Source of the DNA: an uncultured Pseudomonadales bacterium
GTDB lineage: Bacteria > Pseudomonadota > Gammaproteobacteria > Pseudomonadales > Azotimanducaceae
DNA: 64,000 nt
Direction of reading: 5' to 3'
NCBI GenBank assembly: GCA_937775265.1
Contig: CALKBV010000018.1
Span: 1-64,000, forward strand
The notes under the pieces are model-generated. The model did not search any database. It was given only the letters and a program-made list of their open reading frames with translations, and was not told the DNA's origin. Made by a program: the position numbers and the translations under genes. This document shows positions 43,576 to 51,930 of the stretch, piece after piece; position 1 is the stretch's first letter; each line of letters opens with the position of its first letter.

Positions 43576-44628
43576 TTACTGGCGTCTCTTTGCTGCGGCC
43601 TCTGCCAGTGAAAAAAGGGCTGTCTCGGTGTCGTCCCATGAAATACAGGCATCAGTGATCGACTGCCCATAGGTCAGGGGCTGGCTCTCAACGACATTCT
43701 GGCGTCCCTCGACAAGATGGCTTTCTATCATCAAGCCCATGATCCCGGCGTTCCCCCTGCTGACCTGGGTCGCGATGTCTTGAACGACTTCGATCTGGCG
43801 AGCTGGAATTTTTCGTGAATTGGAGTGGCTGGCGTCGATCATGATTCGAACGGGTAAGCCCGACTTGTCCAGCATGCCCGATGCATCTTCGACGGAGAAC
43901 ATGTCGTAGTTCGGGTGTTTACCACCACGAAGGATAATGTGGCAGTCCTCGTTACCGGCTGTTTTGAAAATAGCCGATCGGCCACCCTTGGTGACTGACA
44001 GAAAATGATGTGGTTGAGATGCTGAGTTGATTGCATCTACTGCTACCTGGATATCGCCATCGGTTGCGTTCTTGAATCCAACCGGGCATGACAGCCCAGA
44101 GGAAAGTTCCCGATGCGTTTGGCTCTCGGTTGTTCTCGCGCCGATCGCTCCCCAGGAAATCAAATCGGCCACATACTGCGGACTGATCAGGTCCAGGTAT
44201 TCGGTACCACAGGGTATTCCCATTTCGCCAAGGTCCAGCAGGAGTCTTCGGGCCAGGTGAAGCCCTTTGGTAATCTGGAAACTATTGTCCAGGTCAGGGT
44301 CGTTAATCAGGCCTTTCCAGCCAACGGTGGTCCGGGGTTTCTCAAAATAGACCCGCATCACGATAAGCAAGTTGTCTGATAACTTCTCACTAAGTGCTTT
44401 CAGGCGAGTCGCATAATCCATCGCTGACTCAGGGTCGTGGATGGAGCAGGGGCCAACGACGACTAGAAGGCGGTCATCTTCGCCAGTGAGAATATGGTGA
44501 ATTGAACGGCGGGCGACACTGACGGTATTGCTGACTGTCTCAGAGACGGGCAGGACAGCAATCAGTTCTTCCGGCGAGATTAGTTCCTGCGTTTCCTGGA
44601 TGCGCAGGTCATCGGTCGAGACGGACAT
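43576..44628 (-). CDS. 3-deoxy-7-phosphoheptulonate (DAHP) synthase, class I
   Basis: A 350-residue first enzyme of the shikimate pathway, condensing PEP and erythrose 4-phosphate. Visible are VVVGPCSIHDPESAM, MRVYFEKPRTTVGWKG, GIPCGTEYLDLISPQYVADL, GARTTESQTHRELSSGLSCP, ILRGGKHPNYD and MIDASHSNS. Length and motifs match AroF/G/H. Which amino acid inhibits it cannot be told. It stands alone between the lipoprotein and the phosphatase-kinase fusion. Confidence 0.95.
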   Translation of the reverse strand: MSVSTDDLRIQETQELISPEELIAVLPVSETVSNTVSVARRSIHHILTGEDDRLLVVVGPCSIHDPESAMDYATRLKALSEKLSDNLLIVMRVYFEKPRTTVGWKGLINDPDLDNSFQITKGLHLARRLLLDLGEMGIPCGTEYLDLISPQYVADLISWGAIGARTTESQTHRELSSGLSCPVGFKNATDGDIQVAVDAINSASQPHHFLSVTKGGRSAIFKTAGNEDCHIILRGGKHPNYDMFSVEDASGMLDKSGLPVRIMIDASHSNSRKIPARQIEVVQDIATQVSRGNAGIMGLMIESHLVEGRQNVVESQPLTYGQSITDACISWDDTETALFSLAEAAAKRRQ

Positions 44629-44733
44629 TTTCTGTTTTACTCAAGAGCTGGAAAGGCCGCGTATATTACCACTACTGTTTCCTAAGTGCTGCTATTTAGG
44701 CTGTTGTTACGACTATCGGTTGTTTTCAAAGGC

Positions 44734-46533
44734 TTACTTCTTCCGTCTAAATGCTTTTTGTACGATTAGCATCATCTTTATAAAGGGGTAGATGATGGGG
44801 AGTACTTTCAATGTTTTTTCTATTTCCCAATCTACCAATGCTGCGTCGAGGCGAGAATAAAACTGATGAAACAGAGCTTGTGCCCGCTCGGACGACTGGT
44901 CTACAGAATCCATAGACATAGAGAACATCAGTTGCACGACAACAAGGTTTGTACGATAAGCGTTGATGAATTTTTTGTAGCTGTAACCTTTCACGCCATA
45001 CTCAACCAGTCGTTCATAATAAAGCCCTAGCAGTTCTTGTTCCGTTTCCCTGCGATCTTCAATGGAAATACTCTGGACCATCCATCGGACGATATCATTG
45101 ACCGGATCACCAATGCCTGAGAGTTGCCAATCGATTATCGCAAAGCGACCACCTTCTGCGGATGGTTTGATGATATTGTCTGAACGAAGGTCACCATGGG
45201 TCAACGAAAAAGGGAATGGTGGCGCGGGGTCAAATTTGAACAATGGTCCGAGTAGCGGCATGAGCCGTTTAAGCTCTGGGTAAGCATCAAACTTACCGGT
45301 TTCCTCGTCCTCGATCATGCTTTGTTTCAGTAGTTCAAGCCCTTGCTCCATAGGCATTGCAGTAATTAACCATTTTGCCCATTCGTATTGTTCCAACTCG
45401 GGGTTGTTCCACCACTTGGCGTGAAGCCGGGCGAATTGCTCTATGACTTCCCTCGAGGTTTCCTTGTCTGTGCCGATCACCTGGTCGCTGGGCTCACCGG
45501 GGGCAAGGTCTTCCAGCAGCAGGATAAAGTGGTTGGACTCTTCGATATAGATTGAGTAATAACATTCGGCAATAGGAACGCCTACTCTATCGCCAATATC
45601 GTTATAGAAGCCTATTTCTCTCTGATACAGCTTTTGATCAGCCGCCATATCTCGCGTTTCCTGTTTGGTTGATGCGAACTTTGCTACGAGACTAGTGGGT
45701 GCACCAGCCGCTTCTTCGTTGTACGACAGTGCTACTCGTGCCAGTTGACCCATGAACCCTTCACCCACACCGATAATCTTGGGCTCAAAAGTTGATAATG
45801 TAGCGCCGTTAAGATGAGCTGCCATCGCTGCTTGCAACCATTCAAGTGTCAGATCATCGACTGTCAGTGGCGGGCGGTTATTGTTGGAATCGACTTGTGT
45901 TGGGTCAATTTTGAATTCTGCAGGTAGATGTTCGTGGTGGTTCAGTACAATAATCTCTGGGTCCGAGTCTTCTGGAAAAATAATCTCGGTGATGGCTGCG
46001 TTATGCATAATGAACTGAGGGCCGAATGCTGGTTTGCTACCCATCAGTCGAGCAATCAGGTGAGCGATTGCGCCGCCGTGACTGACGATGATCAGGTTCT
46101 CGTTAGGGTGAAGTGCACGAATTTCGAGTAATGATTTTTCAATTCGATCTGCAACTGCTCGCGGCGATTCGCCATTATGTCCGGTAAAGTCGTCATCCAG
46201 GATGGAATGCTTTGCATAACCGAACTCGTGGAGTTCCTTGTAGGTCACACCTTCAAGGTCACCCAGATTGCTTTCTATCAATCCAGAATGGACGCTGAGA
46301 GGCAGTCCCAGGGCGTCGGAAATTGCCTTGGCCGTATCATGGGCACGTGACAGTGGGCTGCAGTAGACCCTGTCGTAGTTTCGTTCCCAGTCCAGCAACA
46401 TTTCCGCTGTGCTCTGAGCCTGTTTTATGCCGTGTTCGTTTAGGGGGGATTCAGTTTGGCCATGGGCAATCTGTTCTCGATTGCCTTGGGTTTCACCGTG
46501 CCTGACCAGCAGTAGGTGTTGCTCAGTGCTCAT
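44734..46533 (-). CDS. Histidine phosphatase-aminoglycoside-phosphotransferase-like kinase fusion
   Basis: A 599-residue two-domain protein. Residues 1-200 are a histidine phosphatase (phosphoglycerate-mutase fold): LLLVRHGET with His12, CSPLSRAHDTA, and SHGG with His152. Residues about 225-599 are a protein-kinase-like small-molecule phosphotransferase: Lys285 in VAKF, LLLEDLAP, HGDLRSDNII (446-455) with the catalytic Asp and AIIDWQ with the metal Asp. The kinase part resembles the APH/ecdysteroid-kinase-like group that often sits in lipid or acyl-CoA catabolic loci. A kinase and a phosphatase on one chain suggests a switch or cycle on one substrate. No signal peptide is seen. Confidence 0.9.
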   Translation of the reverse strand: MSTEQHLLLVRHGETQGNREQIAHGQTESPLNEHGIKQAQSTAEMLLDWERNYDRVYCSPLSRAHDTAKAISDALGLPLSVHSGLIESNLGDLEGVTYKELHEFGYAKHSILDDDFTGHNGESPRAVADRIEKSLLEIRALHPNENLIIVSHGGAIAHLIARLMGSKPAFGPQFIMHNAAITEIIFPEDSDPEIIVLNHHEHLPAEFKIDPTQVDSNNNRPPLTVDDLTLEWLQAAMAAHLNGATLSTFEPKIIGVGEGFMGQLARVALSYNEEAAGAPTSLVAKFASTKQETRDMAADQKLYQREIGFYNDIGDRVGVPIAECYYSIYIEESNHFILLLEDLAPGEPSDQVIGTDKETSREVIEQFARLHAKWWNNPELEQYEWAKWLITAMPMEQGLELLKQSMIEDEETGKFDAYPELKRLMPLLGPLFKFDPAPPFPFSLTHGDLRSDNIIKPSAEGGRFAIIDWQLSGIGDPVNDIVRWMVQSISIEDRRETEQELLGLYYERLVEYGVKGYSYKKFINAYRTNLVVVQLMFSMSMDSVDQSSERAQALFHQFYSRLDAALVDWEIEKTLKVLPIIYPFIKMMLIVQKAFRRKK

Positions 46534-46836
46534 GTTTTATGCCGCGTCCTCTTTGATGTGACGAAAGTTAGCAGGAATAGCCAATTTTAGGCAGGACCTT
46601 CTGTATACGCTGTGGCTTCAACAGCGCAGTAACCGTGGTAGAAACCAGAAAAAATTTGTGTGTCGTCACTGTCACAATCCCTATCTCGATTTATTATCTT
46701 TTTGTAGGCCGCTAAAGAGTAGCAGCTCCCCCAAAACCTTCAAGAGTGGTTTTTTTAGTCGGGGCGCAATTTCTCAAGTGCTCGGAGGGAATTAGACTTT
46801 AATTCCCTCTGAGCCCCTTTAAAGAGGTGGGTTGGG
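46534..46836. other. Intergenic region with one hairpin
   Basis: 303 bases between two minus-strand genes. GAGGGAATTA (46785-46794) and TAATTCCCTC (46800-46809) form a perfect 10-bp stem. It follows the epoxide-hydrolase-like gene but has no T-run on the minus strand, so it may be a weak terminator or an RNA element. Nothing else was recognised. Confidence 0.5.
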
Positions 46837-47199
46837 TTATGCCATTTGTGAGGTAAATGACGCGAGGTCGAAGTAGTCTCTCCAGAGGCTAATTTTGCCA
46901 GCGGTGATCACGAAAGTACCCATTACCGGAAGTTCAACTCGCTTGCCACCGGGCATGTCGAAGTTGTCGATTCGTTCTGTCAGAACCTTGTTACCGTTTT
47001 CTGCAATGGACAGGACCACCCAGTCGACAGCCTCTGGTGCCATGCCGCGCATGGCAGCATCGACAACGGCTTTTCCTTCCATTGTTGCCATCGGGACGTT
47101 ATCCCAGACGATGTCATCGGATAAAAGGTCAGCCGCCGCGTCCCAGTCCATGGTGTTCCAAGCGTCTATGAAAGACATGACGATATCTGAATTGGACAT
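46837..47199 (-). CDS. Limonene-1,2-epoxide hydrolase-like (NTF2-fold) protein
   Basis: A 120-residue protein: DIVMSFIDAWNTMDWDAAADLLSDDIVWDN, LTERIDNFDMPGG and ISLWRDYFDLASF. The spacing of R/D in TERID and of R-D in WRDYFD fits the Asp-Arg-Asp triad of limonene-1,2-epoxide hydrolase. Epoxide hydrolysis or isomerase activity is possible. AGGAAAC precedes ATG. It lies downstream of a terminator that ends the ThuA transcript, so it has its own promoter. Confidence 0.8.
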   Translation of the reverse strand: MSNSDIVMSFIDAWNTMDWDAAADLLSDDIVWDNVPMATMEGKAVVDAAMRGMAPEAVDWVVLSIAENGNKVLTERIDNFDMPGGKRVELPVMGTFVITAGKISLWRDYFDLASFTSQMA

Positions 47200-47308
47200 G
47201 ATGTTTCCTTAGATTGAGTTTGTGTAGATTGAACCATAGATCCCTCGACTTCGCTCGGGATGATGGAATAAAACTCGAATTGAGAAGAGCGAGTTCAGGG
47301 TGTAGCGC

Positions 47309-47335
47309 AAAAAAAAGGCCGCGATAGCAGCCCTT
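47309..47335 (-). terminator. Intrinsic terminator after the SDR-ThuA transcript
   Basis: On the minus strand AAGG(G)CTGC, loop TATC, GCGGCCTT, then eight Ts (47316-47309). The stem has one bulge and one wobble. It lies 42 bases after the ThuA stop. Confidence 0.85.
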
Positions 47336-47376
47336 GAGTACCTTTTACAAATTGGTGTTTTTTTAGTTTGAAGCTT

Positions 47377-48117
47377 TTAGTTTTCTGCACAGTAACGAAT
47401 GCCACGACGCAGCAGTTCGTAGTACTGGGGTTTTTCCCAAGAGCCACGCTCGATCTCCGGGTAGTAGTCGACGACTGGCTCCATGTCATAATGCCCACGA
47501 CAATGGCCGAGGTTCAAATACAGCACTTCCCCATCACCAGTCTTCTTGATGTAGTAAATCGCTCGTTTGTCTTCGTTGTTAAAGTCGGAGTTAATCCAAC
47601 CGTCACAAGTCCCAGTGAATTCGCTATACATCAGGAGCTCGTGTTCACCATGCATCTTGCAGAGGTATTGTTCGTCGTCGGTATCGAATTCGCCGACACC
47701 CTTGACGAGTTCATGGTCATGAGCTTCTGTTTTAACGGTAAACGGTTGGATAGGGGGATGCGCCATGAATTGGCCCCCCAGGACATCCATAAACTCTGGT
47801 GCTGTCTCAGGTGCATCTACGCCATCAGCGGTAAATTCAAGAATAGAATTGGTTCCGTGAAGTGCGAACCATTTGCCGCCGTTTGCAAGGTATTCCCTGA
47901 GTCCTTTCTGTTCTTCTTCACTCGGTATTAGATTGCAGGTGTAGGTGATAAGAAAATCGCTTGCCTGGATACCTTCGATATCACTGAAGTCGCACGCGAC
48001 CTTCGTACGAATATTTTCGTGTTCAGCAAGCAGTTTCAGTAGTTCGAGCCGGGCATAATCAATATCGTGATACATTCCGGCGGCAACCATGTAAGCGTTG
48101 ATTTTCTTATCAGCCAT
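47377..48117 (-). CDS. ThuA-like protein
   Basis: A 246-residue ThuA/trehalose-utilisation domain protein with a glutamine-amidotransferase-like fold: DFLITYTCNLIPSEEEQKGLREYL, GKWFALHGTN, DVLGGQFMAHPP, HELVKGVGEFDTDDEQY and VLYLNLGHCRGHYD. ThuA proteins take part in sugar (3-keto-sugar) metabolism, though their exact reaction is uncertain. It is 33 bases downstream of an SDR gene on the same strand. Confidence 0.9.
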   Translation of the reverse strand: MADKKINAYMVAAGMYHDIDYARLELLKLLAEHENIRTKVACDFSDIEGIQASDFLITYTCNLIPSEEEQKGLREYLANGGKWFALHGTNSILEFTADGVDAPETAPEFMDVLGGQFMAHPPIQPFTVKTEAHDHELVKGVGEFDTDDEQYLCKMHGEHELLMYSEFTGTCDGWINSDFNNEDKRAIYYIKKTGDGEVLYLNLGHCRGHYDMEPVVDYYPEIERGSWEKPQYYELLRRGIRYCAEN

Positions 48118-48150
48118 AACCTTTTCCTTCTAGCTATTGTCTAATTGGTC

Positions 48151-48909
48151 TTAGTACTGGATGCGCTTCGTGAACGAACCATCGATAACAACGTTGGTAC
48201 CGCTAGTGAATCCAGCTCTTGGGCTTGCGAGCAGTGTAATCTGCGCAGCTACTTCATCAGCTGTTCCCATACGACCTAGTGGAATCTGAGCCACAGTAGA
48301 GTCATAAAGTGCAGCCATATTCTGCTTAATCATGTCCCATGCGCCGCCTTCGATAAAGATTGGGCCTGGGCTGACAGAATTGACTCGGATACCTTTAGGT
48401 GCGAGTTCGTGTGCAAGTGCGCCGGAGTAGTTCAGCAGGGCAGCTTTCATTGCGTTGTAAGGGCCAGCGCTCATGAACTGCTCAACAGCAGCAGTAGTTG
48501 AAATCATCACAATGTTGCCATTGCTGGATTTCTCAAGATGCGGTCCGCCTGCTTCGACCATATGAACGGCTGTAAGAATGTTGCCTTCGAACTGACTCTT
48601 CCATCCTTCATCACCAGGTGCATTACCACCGGATACATTTGAAACCATAATATCAAGGCTGCCCAGTTCGGCTGCAGCTTCATTGATAAATGCTTTGAAT
48701 GCATCGCCGTCGAATACATCCACAACCCTGCCGCAAACTTTCACGCCCTTTGCAGAAATAGCGTCAACAGTAGCAGCGACTTCGTCTGCATTTCGTGCAC
48801 AAAACGCAATGTTGCAACCTTCATCAGAAAGCGCCTCAATAGTTGCGCGACCAATGCCTTTAGTTGCACCTGTTACCAGTGCACTTTGTCCTTTTAATTG
48901 TAGATCCAC
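48151..48909 (-). CDS. Short-chain dehydrogenase/reductase
   Basis: A 252-residue SDR: VTGATKGIGRAT, Ser region MISTTAAVEQF, PYNAMKAALLN (Tyr, Lys), and C-terminal GFTSGTNVVIDGSFTKRIQY. The usual NNAG is changed to SNVSGG, seen in a subset of SDRs. GTG start at 48909 with GAGGAGAG upstream. It is first in a two-gene operon with ThuA and divergent from a TIM-barrel isomerase, with 155 bases between starts. Confidence 0.92.
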   Translation of the reverse strand: MDLQLKGQSALVTGATKGIGRATIEALSDEGCNIAFCARNADEVAATVDAISAKGVKVCGRVVDVFDGDAFKAFINEAAAELGSLDIMVSNVSGGNAPGDEGWKSQFEGNILTAVHMVEAGGPHLEKSSNGNIVMISTTAAVEQFMSAGPYNAMKAALLNYSGALAHELAPKGIRVNSVSPGPIFIEGGAWDMIKQNMAALYDSTVAQIPLGRMGTADEVAAQITLLASPRAGFTSGTNVVIDGSFTKRIQY

Positions 48910-49064
48910 GGTTCTCTCCTCATAGGAATAAATAGTATGGCACGCAGCGCCAGATTAGATGCACAAGCGTAGGGAAGCTAAAACCGTCAGTCAAGACTGT
49001 TATTTAACGGACGGCTTCGGCGAATTCTGACACAATACGCTAAATGACCATAGAGGACGACCAA

Positions 49065-49856
49065 ATGACGGGAGATACTCAGGCTATGTGGGCTCTGGCT
49101 GCCGGATGTGTGCCGGACGCCATGCCATGGGATATTCCCCGAATTGCGCAGAAAGCGGGATTTTTGTCATCTGGTATGTGGGTGGAGCCAGCGACGACAT
49201 GGAGTAGCAACGCTCTCTCCAAAACGCGGTTGAGCCTCGCCGAGACCGGTATTAGTCTGGTTGATGTCGAGGTAATTTGGTTGGAAGGGGGCGGCCAGGC
49301 GAGCGACGAGCACAAACTGATCGTCGACGTTGGGTTGGAACTTGGCGCACGCAATGTACTGGTTGTTTCTCGTCATAAGGACCTGACAGCTTCCGTAGAT
49401 CAGTTCAGGGATATCTGTGAGCGAGCCGGTGATGGCATTCGAATCTGTCTGGAATTTGGAGAATTTACCAACATCAAGAATCTGGATGCTGCGCAGTCGT
49501 TTGTAGAATCAGTGAATCACTCTACGGCAGGTATTCTGATAGACCTGATGCATATTAATCGGGCGGGTAATCCACTGCCGGATCTTGAGTCTTCCTTATA
49601 CCCATACCTACAGGCTTGCGACTTTTACCAGGACTCGAGCGAAATGACGGGGATGGATTATATTACTGCAGCTGTGGACGGTCGCTGCTGCCTTGGTGAA
49701 GGAGAAGCACGTCAGAAAGATCTTGAGCAAATTTGTCAATCAGGAAAGGATGTCAGCCTAGAGATCAGGTCCAAAGACCTGCGGGAAATGTTTCCAGATC
49801 CTTTTGCTCGCGGCGAGGAAATTTTTAACCGCTGTAGCCGCGACAAATTTCAGTAA
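49065..49856 (+). CDS. Sugar phosphate isomerase/epimerase-like TIM-barrel protein
   Basis: A 263-residue AP-endonuclease-2-like TIM barrel: the pattern of metal-site strands is seen in VDVEVIWL, RICLEFGEF, GILIDLMHINRAG and VSLEIRSKDL. ATG 49065 with AGAGG 8 bases upstream is preferred over an upstream ATG at 49044. It converges with the second ThuA gene, with 4 bases between the stops. Together with the ThuA and DUF1080 genes this points to sugar or cyclitol conversion, but the substrate is unknown. Confidence 0.85.
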   Translation: MTGDTQAMWALAAGCVPDAMPWDIPRIAQKAGFLSSGMWVEPATTWSSNALSKTRLSLAETGISLVDVEVIWLEGGGQASDEHKLIVDVGLELGARNVLVVSRHKDLTASVDQFRDICERAGDGIRICLEFGEFTNIKNLDAAQSFVESVNHSTAGILIDLMHINRAGNPLPDLESSLYPYLQACDFYQDSSEMTGMDYITAAVDGRCCLGEGEARQKDLEQICQSGKDVSLEIRSKDLREMFPDPFARGEEIFNRCSRDKFQ

Positions 49857-49860
49857 CAAT

Positions 49861-50661
49861 TTACCGCAGCCGCGCCCAGTCTAGTGCAGCATCGCTTGCG
49901 GCCCATTGGATTGTGCTCTGTATTAGCTGACGATAATGCGCGGACGAGTATGCTTCAGGATCATCGCCGCCCTGCATGTAGGCAATCGGGCTATTGCGAT
50001 AGTGCTTCACCCAGCCAACAATGTTAGAGCCATCCGGATGTTCCCAGCCTTCGTTGTCGAACATCCTTCCGTCTTTTACCGCTTTGGTCGCTGAATAAAA
50101 ATTGTCACGAGTGAAATCGTAGCTGCTTGTTAGTAGTGGTTCGATGCTGTCGGTAAATACTTCGGAAAGGTACAGCTCATCAGTCATCTGGAATTCAGCC
50201 GGTAATCCACTGGTAATAGGGTGGTTCTCCAAAACGCTAAGAGTGTGCTCAACCTTGTGCCTGTAGCCACTGTCGGGTCGACCTTCTCCCCTTAGGGTGT
50301 CAGACAGGTAAAGAAACCTGCCGCCGATAATTTCAGCATACTCTTCCCATGCTGGCCAGCCAGCAATAGCATGGTGCATAAATACCATGCCTTTTCCTGA
50401 TTCAAGAAGATCCAAGAAACCTTTCTTGTAGCCGTCACTCGGTGTTTCTATTACAGGTCCGTCCTCGCCAAATTGAATGCCAGGCATGTCATACATCACC
50501 AGCGCGTCATAGTCGGCGGCAAGTTCTGTGTTGAAGAACTCCCGGGCAGCGGGTTGTTCAACGTGTGTCCAATTCACATCTATATCATCAAACATGCCAA
50601 AGAATGCATCACGTTCGAACGGATGACCTTTGGTTACGAGCAAAATGTTTGGAGTAGTCAT
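49861..50661 (-). CDS. ThuA-like protein (second copy)
   Basis: A 266-residue ThuA-domain protein: NILLVTKGHPFERDAFF, YDALVMYDMPG, SGKGMVFMHHAIAGWPAW, GGRFLYL, HPITSGLPAEFQMTDELYLSEV and HPDGSNIVGWVKHYRNSPI. ATG 50661 with AGAGG 7 bases upstream is chosen. An upstream TTG-type reading to 50790 would run into the divergent TetR gene. It is clearly different in sequence from the copy at 47377. Its start is divergent from the TetR start, 80 bases apart, so TetR may control it. Confidence 0.9.
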   Translation of the reverse strand: MTTPNILLVTKGHPFERDAFFGMFDDIDVNWTHVEQPAAREFFNTELAADYDALVMYDMPGIQFGEDGPVIETPSDGYKKGFLDLLESGKGMVFMHHAIAGWPAWEEYAEIIGGRFLYLSDTLRGEGRPDSGYRHKVEHTLSVLENHPITSGLPAEFQMTDELYLSEVFTDSIEPLLTSSYDFTRDNFYSATKAVKDGRMFDNEGWEHPDGSNIVGWVKHYRNSPIAYMQGGDDPEAYSSAHYRQLIQSTIQWAASDAALDWARLR

Positions 50662-50741
50662 AGTGCAACCTCTTAGTAAGATGACTGCGATGGTCAAACG
50701 GGGTAGTATAAAAACAGATTGTAGACTAAAAAAACAAGTCC

Positions 50742-51419
50742 ATGACCCTACAGAAATCTCGTGAGATAGCAGATAGCCGCGACAAGACATGGCAGCAAAC
50801 CAAAAGCGAGAACACTCGCGCTGCCATTTTAGAGGGTGCTCTGGCCTGCTTTTATGATCTGGGCTACCGAGCCACTACCACTGAAAAAGTGGCCAAGCGG
50901 GCAGGGGTCTCTCGTGGTGCGATGCTGTATCATTTTCCATCCAGGCTGCATCTTGTTCGCGCAGCAGTCAGGCACCTGAACGTCCAGAGACTGCAGCTAT
51001 TTGAAGAGCAGGAACTAAAGGTAAATGAAGGCGCTGAATACACCCGGGTCAATGAGGGGATTGACGCCTATTGGCTACAACTTCACTCCCCTTTGTTTAC
51101 TATCTTCCACGAGCTGCGCGTTGCTGCGAGAACCGATGATGATCTCCAGGAAGCCATGGCACTGGACCATCAGGAACTGGATAAATCATGGGCCAAGGTT
51201 GCCGCGAGTCTATTTCCCGACCTGGCGCAATCTGAAGATTTCGACATAGCAAACCTGCTGACAATGTTTCTGCTTGAAGGCATGGCTAATCGGGGGATCA
51301 CTGACGGTACTATCCCGAATAAAATGATTCCCTGGCTTAAGACCCAACTAAACTCGATGTTTGCTGATGTCAGTGACATAGGCCGATCAACCGTCAAAAA
51401 GAGCATGACTGATGAGTAA
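50742..51419 (+). CDS. TetR-family transcriptional regulator
   Basis: A 225-residue regulator with the N-terminal helix-turn-helix TTTEKVAKRAGVSRGAMLYHFPSR at residues about 47-70 and a helical ligand domain ending SDIGRSTVKKSMTDE. Its 3' end overlaps the next gene by 8 bases, so it is in one operon with the NTF2-like gene, P450 and PPOX gene. It is divergent from ThuA, and the 80-base gap likely contains its operator, though no clear dyad was found there. Confidence 0.92.
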   Translation: MTLQKSREIADSRDKTWQQTKSENTRAAILEGALACFYDLGYRATTTEKVAKRAGVSRGAMLYHFPSRLHLVRAAVRHLNVQRLQLFEEQELKVNEGAEYTRVNEGIDAYWLQLHSPLFTIFHELRVAARTDDDLQEAMALDHQELDKSWAKVAASLFPDLAQSEDFDIANLLTMFLLEGMANRGITDGTIPNKMIPWLKTQLNSMFADVSDIGRSTVKKSMTDE

Positions 51420-51855
51420 CCCTGCGGAAGATGAACTAGCGATCAGGCATCTGGTGGCAGCCTATGCCGATGCCGTTAATCGCCGTGACGGGCCTTTATG
51501 GGCAAGTACCTGGGCTGAGGACGGTGTATGGGACCTGATGGGTAATGAGATTAGCGGTAAGGATGCGGTAGTGGATATGTGGAACAACGCGATGAACGGT
51601 TTCGAGTTCGTCGTCCAACTGGTTTACCAGGGCACGCTTGAAATCGATGGTGCTTCTGCCACTGGCAGATGGTATCTCGCAGAGCATCTTAGGCCCCAGG
51701 GTTCGCAAAGCGGCAGATTTAACATCGGTACCTATGCCGATAAATACCAGCGTATTGATGGCAAATGGCTATTCACAAGGCGAACCTACAACGTCCTTTA
51801 CGACGACGAAGGTAAAGGTGATATGAGCGGGATGATAATTCCAGTGCCTGCCTAA
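51412..51855 (+). CDS. SnoaL-like / NTF2-fold protein
   Basis: A 147-residue SnoaL-like domain: AIRHLVAAYADAVNRRDGPLWASTWAEDGVWDLMG, GKDAVVDMW, TGRWYLAEHL and YADKYQRIDGKWLFTRRTYNVLY. This is the pattern of small polyketide-cyclase or ketosteroid-isomerase-like proteins that accompany oxygenases. It overlaps TetR by 8 bases and is followed 75 bases later by the P450. It may act on the P450 substrate or product. Confidence 0.85.
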   Translation: MSNPAEDELAIRHLVAAYADAVNRRDGPLWASTWAEDGVWDLMGNEISGKDAVVDMWNNAMNGFEFVVQLVYQGTLEIDGASATGRWYLAEHLRPQGSQSGRFNIGTYADKYQRIDGKWLFTRRTYNVLYDDEGKGDMSGMIIPVPA

Positions 51856-51930
51856 AACGGTCAATCTTGACTGTCTATCCGCGCCGCCGTAGGCTACCTT
51901 CTTGTGCCAATTCGACAGGAATTATCGATC

